From positions 62,001-126,000 of the forward strand of contig NZ_AUME01000001.1 in assembly GCF_000430525.1 (NCBI RefSeq): 64,000 nt of DNA, given 5' to 3'. The first letter of the stretch is position 1. Every line of letters begins with the position of its first letter. Origin of the DNA: Prevotella corporis DSM 18810 = JCM 8529 (lineage in GTDB: Bacteria; Bacteroidota; Bacteroidia; Bacteroidales; Bacteroidaceae). A program made the translations under genes and the position numbers. This document shows positions 52,485 to 60,306 of the stretch, piece by piece. Below the pieces are notes generated by a model. The model was not told where the DNA came from. It saw only the letters and a list, made by a program, of their open reading frames with translations, and ran no database searches.

Positions 52485-53486
52485 TTAATTGTTTTTATTG
52501 ATTAGGTTAACAACGACCTTTACCATCACATCTTTCTCTTCTGTCCGGCTCTCGGCTATCATTAGCGTAAGGGCTACGAGGCTGTTGTCGGCAATGCGCT
52601 TGGAGCCATCCTCACGGTAGAGAATACCGTTATTGTTCATAAACCAGAGAAAGAGTGTGGCAGCAATACGCTTGTTGCCATCACTGAACGAATGGTTCTT
52701 GGTAACGAGGTAGAGAAGCATGGCTGCTTTCTCCTCTACGCTGGGATAAAGTTCTTCGCCACCGAAAGTCTGATAGATTTGTCCGATAGAGCTTTTGAAG
52801 GAATCGTCCTTTTCGTTGCCGAAGAGGGCGGAGCCTCCAAACTTATCACGGAGCATGTCTATTTCGTGCATGGCGTCCTCGTAGGTGGCGTGGAAAGGCT
52901 CTTCTTTGGTAGTCTTATTAATGTTCAGTCGTTGATAATCGTAATCATCGAGCGTATCGAGGGCGTAGGTGTAATCCACCACCACATCAAATAGGGCATC
53001 GCTCTCATCTGTGGTAGGAACGCTCTGCTGTTGAATGGCTCTACCCACCACCTGTACCAGTTGGCGCAACTCTGCTATCTGCTGTTTGCGTATGCGCTCG
53101 TTCACTGCATAACCTTTAATAAGATACTGTTTCAAGACGCTGTTTGCCCATTGGCGGAAGCGAGTACCACGAATGGAGTTGACTCGATAGCCAACAGATA
53201 TAATTATATCAAGATTATAATAGGGAATAGTTCTGCTCACAGCTCTGCTTCCTTCCACTCGAACTTGTGCATTTTTTGCACAGGTTGCTTTTTCTTCAAG
53301 TTCTCCACTCTTGTAGATATTCCGAATATGCCGATTGATAACAGTTCTATCTATTTGGAATAGCTCGCTCATCTGTGCTTGCGTAAGCCACACAGTCTCC
53401 CCTTCCAACTTTACATCAAGTTGGGTTCTGCCATCCTCACTCTGATAGATGACGATTTCATTATTTAGGTTCAGTGATTCTGCCAT
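52485..53486 (-). CDS. RhuM-type virulence protein fused to a Fic/Doc domain
   Basis: A 333-residue fusion. Residues 1-190 match the RhuM (virulence protein) family: IVIYQSEDGRTQLDVKLEGETVWLTQAQMSELFQIDRTVINRHI (helix-turn-helix-like), YYNLDIIISVGYRVNSIRGTRFRQWA. Residues about 200-333 form a Fic/Doc domain with the active motif HSFSDGNKRIAATLFLWFM, equal to H-x-F-x-D-G-N-K-R of Doc-type enzymes, which transfer AMP or phosphate to proteins. Often found beside restriction loci. Whether it is a toxin or an antiphage effector is unknown; no separate antitoxin gene was found. Confidence 0.88.
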   Translation of the reverse strand: MAESLNLNNEIVIYQSEDGRTQLDVKLEGETVWLTQAQMSELFQIDRTVINRHIRNIYKSGELEEKATCAKNAQVRVEGSRAVSRTIPYYNLDIIISVGYRVNSIRGTRFRQWANSVLKQYLIKGYAVNERIRKQQIAELRQLVQVVGRAIQQQSVPTTDESDALFDVVVDYTYALDTLDDYDYQRLNINKTTKEEPFHATYEDAMHEIDMLRDKFGGSALFGNEKDDSFKSSIGQIYQTFGGEELYPSVEEKAAMLLYLVTKNHSFSDGNKRIAATLFLWFMNNNGILYREDGSKRIADNSLVALTLMIAESRTEEKDVMVKVVVNLINKNN

Positions 53487-53515
53487 TTCCTTATGCTTTT
53501 CTGCTGTTATCTTGG

Positions 53516-53523
53516 CAAAGTTA
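53516..53523 (-). promoter_or_regulatory. -7 box of the RhuM-Fic gene
   Basis: TAACTTTG on the minus strand, 29 nt upstream of the start codon. Confidence 0.6.
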
Positions 53524-53724
53524 CGAAAAATATCTTATGTTTTTCTTATCTTAATTTATTATTTTGCTCTGTGTAATACATCCCATTCATGCAGCGTTAT
53601 CAGCTCTGCCTCAGTTATATAGCGTTGCTACACTCCCATTGAAAAAATGAGTTGAAACAGGGCGTCCCAAAAAGAGAAACAGGAATAATATACACTTATT
53701 GTAACGGTTATCGCTCCACCATTC

Positions 53725-54042
53725 CTACCTTTTTGAAGCTCTTTTCCTGTTTTTTATCTCCAAATCCTGAATCATGTGTCCGAGCTCATCATCCTTTGCA
53801 AGACTAAGAATGTCGTTTTCAAGCTGTAGCGCATTTAGTACTCTCGTAACGGTACCAAAGGAGACTGTTGCAGAACCTTTTTCCAAACGTGCAAGCGTTA
53901 AGCGACTGCATTGTGCACGCTGTGCCACCTGATCCATCGTCAGGTCCCTACGGAGCCGTGCAAGACGGAACTGCTCACCAACGATGTTCAACTTCTCCTG
54001 CAAGCCTCTGGTCATCCAGTTTGATTTAGTGAACTTTGTCAT
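53725..54042 (-). CDS. XRE-family (HipB-like) transcriptional regulator
   Basis: A 105-residue DNA-binding protein from MTKFTKSNWMTRGLQEKL. The helix-turn-helix is clear: GEQFRLARLRRDLTMDQVAQRAQCSRLTLARLEKG (about 24-58), followed by FGTVTRVLNALQLENDI. A -7 box TATCTTTG on the minus strand at 54068-54061 lies 18 nt ahead of this start, so the longer frame open to 54282 is not coding. Proteins of this type act as antitoxins of HipA-like kinases or as controllers of restriction genes. No hipA is present, so control of the defence genes downstream is inferred. Confidence 0.85.
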   Translation of the reverse strand: MTKFTKSNWMTRGLQEKLNIVGEQFRLARLRRDLTMDQVAQRAQCSRLTLARLEKGSATVSFGTVTRVLNALQLENDILSLAKDDELGHMIQDLEIKNRKRASKR

Positions 54043-54060
54043 AATGTATCTTTTGATTGA

Positions 54061-54068
54061 CAAAGATA
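54061..54068 (-). promoter_or_regulatory. -7 box of the XRE regulator gene
   Basis: TATCTTTG on the minus strand, 18 nt upstream of the start at 54042; it decides that start. Confidence 0.6.
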
Positions 54069-54579
54069 TAAAATAAAGATTAACTAATGATACTTTATAT
54101 CGGTATTTGTAGCAATTATCTCTATCTATCTTGGCCTTGACAACGGTATTGAGTGAGAAAGACTTTGGAATAGCAACTGCATCGGAAAGATTGAATTTTT
54201 TTGCCAGCAGGAACATATAAGTTGGAGTTGAATGGAGGAATTTAAATAAAAGGAAATGAGTCCATCGCCTTGTCATGCTCAACCTTTGAAAGTGAAGCCG
54301 AACTGATAAAAGTGAAAATTCAGGACTTCGTGATACGTTAAACTTCTTAAACGCCTTTCCCTATTTTTATGGTTACTTATCCCATAACAATATCCAATAT
54401 GGAAAACGTATTTGTAATTTGCGACACTTTTCTATAACTTATTGATAATCAATAGTATTAAAGTTTGAGGAAGTAAAGTAAAAATAGTATAACGCAGAAA
54501 ATAATCCCGGTGGCATTGTGTGCCGCCGGGATTATTTGGTTATAACCAATTAAAATAAACAATCTGAAAATTAAACCGT
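54069..54579. other. 511-nt gap at the right side of the accessory island, with possible gene remnant and hairpin
   Basis: No intact gene. On the plus strand at about 54140-54210 and 54266-54343 two short frames resemble pieces of a target-recognition domain (see findings). A 16-bp hairpin AATAATCCCGGTGGCA/TGCCGCCGGGATTATT (54500-54515 with 54521-54536) with one G-U pair follows, then the palindrome GGTTATAACC (54538-54547). Confidence 0.5.
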
Positions 54580-54681
54580 ATGGAACAATTTAACGACTGT
54601 TGTTTGGCCATCCAACCTATTTCTGAAGAGAGATTTATTAAAAGATTTACTGATGTGTTGAATTACCGCAAAATATTATGA
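54580..54681 (+). CDS. 33-residue small protein coupled to the DUF6078-like gene
   Basis: An ATG at 54580 opens a 33-codon frame beginning MEQFNDCCLAIQPISEERF and ending in TGA that overlaps the ATG of the next gene (ATGA at 54678-54681). The tight overlap suggests real translation, either as a small protein or as a coupling leader. No family is recognised. Confidence 0.5.
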   Translation: MEQFNDCCLAIQPISEERFIKRFTDVLNYRKIL

Positions 54682-55136
54682 CCCAAGAAGAATACAACCA
54701 ACTCGACAGCGGCTTCGCCCACTGCGCCGGAACACATTGCGAGCAAGCAGACCGATGCCTGCACCACACCGCCCAAAAGATGCTCGACGGGAACACGAAC
54801 GAGACCTACACCGTAGCCAACCCTTCGGTGATAAACGGCAAGCAACCTTGTCCGCTCTTCATACCCGACCGTCGGGAAAAATATGCATGGGGCATCTCTC
54901 ACATCTTCGACAATGTGCGGGCAGCCGACCTGCGCAGTGTCAGATATGAAGTCATGACTTGCTTCGGTGAAGCAACCTATTACCATGTCCGTCAGCAACG
55001 TCGTGCCATCACGGAAGAGGAACAGAAAGCCATTCGCCAATCGTTCAACGAAATGGGCTACGACGGCAATGCCATCGAGTTCGACCGCTATGAGGAATCC
55101 TACCCCACACTGATGCGGATAAAACGATACAAATAA
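54678..55136 (+). CDS. DUF6078-like protein
   Basis: A 152-residue soluble protein of unknown function. It has conserved cysteines in FAHCAGTHCEQADRCLHH (a possible metal site), CPLFIPDRREKYAWGISHIFDNV, and the helical VRYEVMTCFGEATYYHVRQQRRAITEEEQKAI. I recall this pattern from DUF6078, a Bacteroidetes family. The gene is GC-richer than the island genes and resembles the chromosomal backbone. It is coupled to the 33-codon frame upstream. Confidence 0.7.
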   Translation: MTQEEYNQLDSGFAHCAGTHCEQADRCLHHTAQKMLDGNTNETYTVANPSVINGKQPCPLFIPDRREKYAWGISHIFDNVRAADLRSVRYEVMTCFGEATYYHVRQQRRAITEEEQKAIRQSFNEMGYDGNAIEFDRYEESYPTLMRIKRYK

Positions 55137-55216
55137 CTTTCCATAGTCTGCACCCAACCGGTCCTTATCCGCCTCTATAAGAACTCACTAACGAGATGTT
55201 AAACACTTCCTGTTTT

Positions 55217-55274
55217 GTACACGTTTGTACAGCTGACAGTACAAACGTGTATAGCGCATTATACAAACGTGTAC
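55217..55274. repeat. 22-bp phased array F (3 units, different core)
   Basis: GTACACGTTTGTAC at 55217-55230, its inverse-type copy GTACAAACGTGTAT at 55239-55252, and ATACAAACGTGTAC at 55261-55274. Starts are exactly 22 bp apart; the first unit is the reverse complement of the others apart from the end base. Confidence 0.85.
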
Positions 55275-55473
55275 TGTGTTCTCGGTGTTATGCTTCTGTG
55301 GGAGGAGAGTAAGGGAAACGATTGCTGCCCCTTCAGTGTTCGATGTGTTTTATCAACATTATATATAACTTTGCAAATAATTCCACTTGCTGGTTGATTC
55401 TGCGTGCGGTATGAAATAATTGTTGCGCTTAGGAAAAAGTCATCGAAAAATACTCGTTATCAGAAGTTTGTTG

Positions 55474-55481
55474 TACCTTTG
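55474..55481 (+). promoter_or_regulatory. -7 box of the transporter gene
   Basis: TACCTTTG, predicting transcription from about 55488 and a leader of about 190 nt. No clear -33 TTTG. Confidence 0.65.
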
Positions 55482-55487
55482 CACCGA

Positions 55488-55677
55488 ATTTTAATTTGCC
55501 CTATGGATAATTGCCGTGGGTAGCATGGCAAAAGAGGGCGAAAAACCGTATTTATATTAACAATAAGGTGCTGGGTATAAAAGATTGTCACTTCGATGAT
55601 TACAAAAGTCTTGTCTGTTATTCTGTGGCGGATGGACAAGGCTGGCTGGGTGCCTATTCTATTTTAATTGACCACAC
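55488..55677 (+). promoter_or_regulatory. Long structured 5' leader of the transporter gene
   Basis: After the -7 box, GCCCT pairs with AGGGC and inside it TTGCC pairs with GGCAA (about 55498-55540), a two-stem element near the 5' end. Short frames follow, including a 23-codon one (55596-55667) with a hydrophobic product. This could be a riboswitch or leader-peptide control region; no known riboswitch consensus was recognised. Confidence 0.4.
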
Positions 55678-57354
55678 ATGGAAATGATTGTAGATTTATT
55701 GACAGGAACGAGCATCGGGCAGTCAATTTTCGTTTTAGCTTTGGTGGTGACAGTGGGACTGTCGCTTAGTAAAATCAAGGTTGGCGGATTTTCGCTTGGA
55801 GTCACTTGGGTTCTTTTCTCTGGAATTTTGGCTGGTCATTTAGGCCTCGCCATCGATCCCACCGTACTTTCTTTTGTTAAAGAGAGCGGAATGATCATGT
55901 TCATCTTCGGCATTGGCATGATTGTAGGTCCAGGGTTCTTCTCTACTTTCAAGCAAGGTGGCATTCAGCTGAATTTGCTTTCCATTGCTTCGGTTTTCAT
56001 TGCACTCATCATCACCTATCTGATATTCTATTTTTCAGGTAATTCGATTGAGGCGATGGTGGGCATTATGTCGGGAGCTGTCACCAACACCCCCGCTCTG
56101 GGTGCCGCACAAGAGGCTGCCAAGGGGCTGACGGGAACTGCTTCGCCTGATATCGGTATTGGCTATGCGTTGGGTTATCCCATGGCCATTCTTGGAATGA
56201 TTATCACTACTGGTGGATTGAAATGGGCTTTCCGTGTGAAAGTTGATGAGGAGTCGCAGCGCATTGAGGACAGGGAGAAGGCGCAGCGCAAAGAGGCACT
56301 TGTCATCTCTGTGGAGGTGACCAATCCTTCGGTGTTCCAGAATAAGGTGGCTCATGTGAAGACATTGCTCGACAAACATGATTTCCTCATTTCGCGCATC
56401 ATGCACAAGGACACCGGTGTCATTGAGATGGCTCATCCTGAAACGGTTATCAATGAGGGCGACAAGCTTCTGATTATTGCCGAACAGAGTGAGGTTGAGA
56501 CTATCTGTGCCTTCATCGGCCACCGCATAGAGATGACGGATGCCTTGTGGGGCAAACTCGACCACCGGCTCATCTCGCGTAGGTGTCTCGTGACGCAGGG
56601 AGGCATCAATGGTAAGAGCATTGAAGAGTTAAAACTCCGTTCGATATACAATGTCAACATTTCGCGAGTCCATCGTGCTGGCGTTCATCTGATAGGAAAA
56701 CCTGACTTGCGTCTGCAAATCGGTGATACCGTGATTTTGGTCGGTGAGGAGGAGAACGTGAAACGTGTGGAGAGAATATTGGGCAACTCGGTCAACAGTC
56801 TTCGTCGTCCCAATCTGTCAGTGCTTTTCTTCGTTCTTTTGCTGGGAGTGCTGATAGGAAGCATCGAGATTCCACTGGCTGGAATGCCGATGCCTGTCAA
56901 ACTGGGCTTCTCTGGCGGTACGCTTATCGTCGCCATACTCATCAGTAATTTCGGAACTCGTTTCAAACTGAACACCCATAATACGCAGAGTGTCAACCTT
57001 ATGTTAAAGGAATTCGGTATTACGCTCTTCCTCGCTTGTGTGGGGTTGAGCGTAGGCGGAAACTTTGTCAGCAAGCTGCTCGACGGCGGTTACCTTTGGA
57101 TGGGCTATGCCCTCATCATTACGCTTGTTCCGCTCTGGATCACCTCCGTGCTGGGACGCTACTGGCTGAAGCTCGACTACTTCACGCTGCTGGGTTACAT
57201 TGCCGGAACCATGACTTTTGCTCCGGCACTGTCGCTGACTCCCGATGCTTCGAAGAACAATATCCCTGCCATTCGTTATGCTACGGTTTACCCACTGACA
57301 CTGTTTGTCAGGGTGATGCTTGCGCAATGGATGATCTTGCTGTTTGCAAAGTAG
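55678..57354 (+). CDS. AspT/YidE-type transporter with RCK (TrkA-C) domains
   Basis: A 558-residue inner-membrane protein. Two hydrophobic halves carry the AspT/YidE/YbjL duplication (FIFGIGMIVGPGFFSTF and FLACVGLSVGGNFVSKL), and the first contains the family motif GIMSGAVTNTPALGAAQEA. Between them are two TrkA-C (RCK) domains (about 210-290 and 295-380), which usually bind nucleotides or ions and gate transport. Relatives exchange aspartate for alanine or move other dicarboxylates; the substrate here is unknown. The start could also be the ATG at 55684. It marks the return of chromosomal backbone after the island. Confidence 0.88.
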   Translation: MEMIVDLLTGTSIGQSIFVLALVVTVGLSLSKIKVGGFSLGVTWVLFSGILAGHLGLAIDPTVLSFVKESGMIMFIFGIGMIVGPGFFSTFKQGGIQLNLLSIASVFIALIITYLIFYFSGNSIEAMVGIMSGAVTNTPALGAAQEAAKGLTGTASPDIGIGYALGYPMAILGMIITTGGLKWAFRVKVDEESQRIEDREKAQRKEALVISVEVTNPSVFQNKVAHVKTLLDKHDFLISRIMHKDTGVIEMAHPETVINEGDKLLIIAEQSEVETICAFIGHRIEMTDALWGKLDHRLISRRCLVTQGGINGKSIEELKLRSIYNVNISRVHRAGVHLIGKPDLRLQIGDTVILVGEEENVKRVERILGNSVNSLRRPNLSVLFFVLLLGVLIGSIEIPLAGMPMPVKLGFSGGTLIVAILISNFGTRFKLNTHNTQSVNLMLKEFGITLFLACVGLSVGGNFVSKLLDGGYLWMGYALIITLVPLWITSVLGRYWLKLDYFTLLGYIAGTMTFAPALSLTPDASKNNIPAIRYATVYPLTLFVRVMLAQWMILLFAK

Positions 57355-57393
57355 GGCTTCGACTGAATTTCATTTAAAGTATTTGATAATATT

Positions 57394-57440
57394 AGTCCCA
57401 TCAGAATAGTGGCCATGCCACACTCTGATGGGACTTTTGT
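57394..57440 (+). terminator. Rho-independent terminator of the transporter gene
   Basis: AGTCCCATCAGA (57394-57405) pairs perfectly with TCTGATGGGACT (57424-57435), with an inner GTGG/CCAC stem; TTTTGTTG follows. Confidence 0.9.
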
Positions 57441-57525
57441 TGATGTTCGACTCTCCGAATTGATAGCATTCCAGCTGGTGGTCGTGATCTGTTGCAGAGT
57501 CGTCCTCGCCTCCTTGTTCGCTAAG

Positions 57526-57637
57526 AGCTAAGCTATTGCGAGGCAAAAGCTGACCTTTTGCACTGCGATTGGTCACCTATTGGATGACGAAAGCTGACCT
57601 TTTGCAAGGTGGAAGCTATCGTTCAGTTTATCAGTGA
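57526..57637. repeat. 22-bp phased repeat array E (5 units)
   Basis: Unit cores at 57528 (AGCTAAGCTATTGCG), 57550 (AGCTGACCTTTTGC), 57572 (TGGTCACCTATTGG), 57594 (AGCTGACCTTTTGC) and 57616 (AGCTATCGTTC), each 22 bp apart. GCAAAA/TTTTGC ends make unit two an imperfect palindrome. Confidence 0.85.
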
Positions 57638-57718
57638 GTTACGTGAAGAGCGGAATTCGTGGTCTTGTGAGGCTCTTTCGGGCTGGCAGCGGAGGGGGAT
57701 GACGTCGCTCTCGTCGGA

Positions 57719-59089
57719 CTATTCTATCTCGACAATATCGCCTTTTGCTTGCTCACGCGCATCGTCAAATTTCTTCTTCATGGTGGGATTCATGTAGGTC
57801 AGCTTGCGGATGGTCAGTTTCTCGGCATCGTCGTTGGCCAATTTCAGGTTTCTCTTTGACTGTAACAGCTCCTCCCTTACCTTTTGCAGCTTCGTTATCG
57901 TGCCGTCGATGTCGTTGATGGCCTTGTCGAATTTCTCGGCGGCTTTCTCATAGTGGTTGCCGAATGCCTGTTTGAAGTCCTCAAGTTTGTTCTCGAAGTT
58001 GGTTACATCGACTTCCTTGCTTTGTGCTTGCGCCAATTGCCGTTTGTAATCCACGCTTTTTTTCGATGTTTGCACGAGTAATGTTATGAGAGGGATGAAG
58101 AACTGGGGGCGGATGACATACATTTTCGGGTATTTGTATGAGACATCGACGATTCCTCCGTTGTAGAGTTCGCTCTCTGGCTCAAGCAAGCTGACGAGAA
58201 CGGCAAACTCGCAGTTCTTCTTCCTTCGGTCGTCATCGAGCTTTTTGAAGAAGTCTTCGTTCTTATGCTTTGTTGCCGTGGTGTCCATCTCATTTTTCAT
58301 TTCGAACATGATGGATATGTATTCAATGTTGTCTTCGTAATCGCGGAAGATGAAATCGCCTTTTGTCCCATCCGAGGCATCGTTGTCTTTCTCAAAGTAG
58401 GCGTTGGGCATGATGGAGCGGAGGTATTGGTTGAACTGTGTCGAGCAGTGGGCCTCAAGTGTCTCGCCGACCATTTTCGTTGACATTCTGGTCTTCAGGT
58501 CTTTGTAGTAGTCCAGTTGCTCTTGCTTGAGCTTCAGCTCGTCCTCATGCTGCTTTATCAGTGCGACTTCGTGTATTTGGGCCTCTTTTTTCTCCAGTTC
58601 CACCGATGCCCGCAGTTCGCTGATTTCCCTTTCCTTCGCCTGAAGGTGTTGCTGCGCTTTGTTGCGTTCCTCCATCAGTGCCATTTGGAGTTTGCTCTCT
58701 CCCTGAAGGAGTTGCGACTGCAGTTCGGTGCGTTCTTTTTCCATGTCCGCAACGGTCTGCAACAGCTCTGCTTTTTTCTGGCTTTCTATGCTTTTCAACT
58801 GTCCTTTCAGACGTTCGATTTCTTGGTCTTTCTCGTTTTTCACCCGGTTTATTTCTGTCTCTTTCGAATTTATTTCCTGTTCCTTGGCATTGAGGCGTTG
58901 CATCAGTTCCTTTTCGGCTCTTGCCTTGGCCAGTTCTTGCTCGGCCCGGTTCTTCTCGTGCATCTCCTCTATCCGGCACTTTATTTCAGCTTCGTACTCT
59001 GCATTCTTCACTTGGCTCACTATCGATGCATAGTCGGCCTCATCAACGGTAAACACACTACCACATTTTGGGCACTTGAGTTCTTTCAT
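57719..59089 (-). CDS. DUF2130 domain protein
   Basis: A 456-residue protein. It begins with a zinc-finger-like MKELKCPKCGSVFTVDEADY, continues as one long coiled coil (about 30-210, Glu/Lys/Gln rich), and ends with the DUF2130 domain (about 215-400: STKMVGETLEAHCSTQFNQ, GTKGDFIFRDYEDN, EYISIMFEMKNEMD, KYPKMYVIRPQFFIPLI), whose acidic and lysine residues resemble a PD-(D/E)xK nuclease-like fold. The family's role is not established; an assembly of chromosomal maintenance or defence is possible. Normal length. Confidence 0.9.
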   Translation of the reverse strand: MKELKCPKCGSVFTVDEADYASIVSQVKNAEYEAEIKCRIEEMHEKNRAEQELAKARAEKELMQRLNAKEQEINSKETEINRVKNEKDQEIERLKGQLKSIESQKKAELLQTVADMEKERTELQSQLLQGESKLQMALMEERNKAQQHLQAKEREISELRASVELEKKEAQIHEVALIKQHEDELKLKQEQLDYYKDLKTRMSTKMVGETLEAHCSTQFNQYLRSIMPNAYFEKDNDASDGTKGDFIFRDYEDNIEYISIMFEMKNEMDTTATKHKNEDFFKKLDDDRRKKNCEFAVLVSLLEPESELYNGGIVDVSYKYPKMYVIRPQFFIPLITLLVQTSKKSVDYKRQLAQAQSKEVDVTNFENKLEDFKQAFGNHYEKAAEKFDKAINDIDGTITKLQKVREELLQSKRNLKLANDDAEKLTIRKLTYMNPTMKKKFDDAREQAKGDIVEIE

Positions 59090-59450
59090 AATTTCGTAGA
59101 ATAATTTCGTCTTTGTCAGTCAGACGATGGTTTTGGATGATGTTATTGCTACAAATATAGTGACTTTATCTTGAAATCCCAAGGCAAACTTTCGATATTT
59201 CATGCAGTTAACAGTGGCAGAAGGGTTCTTGAGAGGTCATGGTGGATGTTACATTTTTGTTACAGTTTTTAGTTTTTAGGCTATAGAAAGTGTCGAAACA
59301 TATAAATTTATCTTGATTTAACAAAATATAGTTATAAAAATTTGTATTCTGTTTGATAATCGTTATATTTGCATTTGTACTTTAGTTTGAATTGAAAAGC
59401 CGAACTGCAAGTTGGAAAGAGCGTAGGCATCATTATAAATATCTGTAAAT
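59090..59450. other. 361-nt divergent gap with a consensus promoter
   Basis: No gene seen. The plus-strand promoter at 59341-59371 is the only clear element. The DUF2130 promoter must lie at the left side, but no clean box was found. Confidence 0.6.
59341..59371 (+). promoter_or_regulatory. Consensus Bacteroidetes promoter of the small repeat protein
   Basis: TTTG (59341-59344), a 19-nt spacer and TATATTTG (59364-59371), an exact match to the consensus; the start codon is 79 nt downstream. Confidence 0.85.
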
Positions 59451-59831
59451 ATGGATAAAGAAGAAGGAAAGAAAATGGCTAAGAATTTGAAGAAAGATGC
59501 AGAGAAAAAGTTAGATAAGGTGGAAGATAAGGTCGAAGGCATAGCTGAATCGGTCAAGGATAAGGTTGACGATGTATTGGGAGACCTCAAGGATAACGAG
59601 ACTGTGAAGAACCTTCGCGACAAGGCCGAGGATTTGCTCGATGACATCAAGGATAACGAAACCGTCAAGAATGTTACGGAAAAGGTGGAGGATACCTTTG
59701 AGGAATTGAAGAAAAACGAGACCGTTAAGAACGTTACCGAGAAACTGGGCAGCACGATTGAAAATGCTGGCGAGCAGGTTCAGAAGTCAGGATTCTGGCA
59801 AAAGATAAAAGGCTTCTTCGGCGGTAAATAA
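59451..59831 (+). CDS. Small charged helical repeat protein
   Basis: A 126-residue protein without signal peptide. It is built of amphipathic helices rich in Lys, Asp, Glu and Val, with a 20-residue repeat: NETVKNLRDKAEDLL, NETVKNVTEKVEDTF and NETVKNVTEKLGSTI start 20 residues apart. It ends in a separate GFWQKIKGFFGGK segment that could touch a membrane. This resembles YtxH/LEA-like stress proteins; the function is not known. A consensus promoter suggests strong expression. Confidence 0.75.
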   Translation: MDKEEGKKMAKNLKKDAEKKLDKVEDKVEGIAESVKDKVDDVLGDLKDNETVKNLRDKAEDLLDDIKDNETVKNVTEKVEDTFEELKKNETVKNVTEKLGSTIENAGEQVQKSGFWQKIKGFFGGK

Positions 59832-60255
59832 TCTTTTCCTGTGATGAGGATCTCTCTCTTCTCTCCTGTCTGATGGGGTCGGATAGAAGTTATGAGACGA
59901 AGGCTGGGCAAGGATTCTTCCATTGTCCGATTTCTGTAGGATTTTCGCCCCATGATTGTTCGCCCAATCCTCAATTGACTAATATGTCTGTACTGTTTTT
60001 ATTCGATGGTCGGGTAGATTCTATATCGCCTCTCCAAAGCTATAATGAGGCATATCGGGATAAAACGACAAACAAGATGTCGGCAAGGGTATAAAAACGG
60101 CTGGAAACAAAGTTGGCATCATTGTAGGATGCGTTTGCCATCTGCCGGCCGATAGCGGTCGATGTTAACGAATATTTGCGTGCCTGATGGCGTGCTACAT
60201 TGCAAAAGGTCCAAAGCCAGATTCTCTCTCTCTTATTTGCTGGCTTCGTACTAAA
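59832..60255. other. 424-nt gap
   Basis: Nothing recognisable: no promoter box, repeat or credible frame. Short open frames on both strands lack features. Confidence 0.5.
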
Positions 60256-60292
60256 AAAGAGGATATGTTATGGCATATCCTCTTTATTTTGT
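60253..60292 (-). terminator. Rho-independent terminator of rpsP
   Basis: AAAGAGGATATG (60256-60267) pairs perfectly with CATATCCTCTTT (60274-60285). On the minus strand the stem is followed by TTTAGTACG; A/T-rich on both sides. Confidence 0.85.
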
Positions 60293-60306
60293 TGTTTCTG
60301 GAAAGA

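Larger units (their letters stand above)
55137..55677. other. 541-nt gap: 22-bp array F, promoter and structured leader of the transporter gene
   Basis: No gene longer than 60 codons is credible. Contents: repeat array at 55217-55274, -7 box TACCTTTG at 55474-55481, and a leader of about 190 nt with stem-loops and short frames, described separately. Confidence 0.6.
57355..57718. other. 364-nt gap between convergent genes: terminator and 22-bp array E
   Basis: No gene seen. Terminator at 57394-57440 and array at 57526-57637; the rest shows nothing. Confidence 0.6.

Noticed and set aside
54043..54282. N-terminal extension of the XRE regulator frame up to 54282
   Set aside because: A -7 promoter box lies at 54061-54068 inside it, and the extended residues have no domain character.
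35780..54446. TTTGCGACA and CTTATTGAT occur near both possible ends of the island (35802 and 54418; 35780 and 54438)
   Set aside because: The two words appear in opposite order at the two ends and are only 9 nt long, so they are not credible attachment-site repeats.
55488..55677. Tried to match the transporter leader with known riboswitches (fluoride, THF, preQ1, guanidine types)
   Set aside because: No consensus core of these classes is present.
8660..57637. Considered the 22-bp arrays as CRISPR arrays
   Set aside because: Period is 22 bp in total, so there is no room for 30-nt spacers; units are degenerate along their whole length and no cas genes are near.
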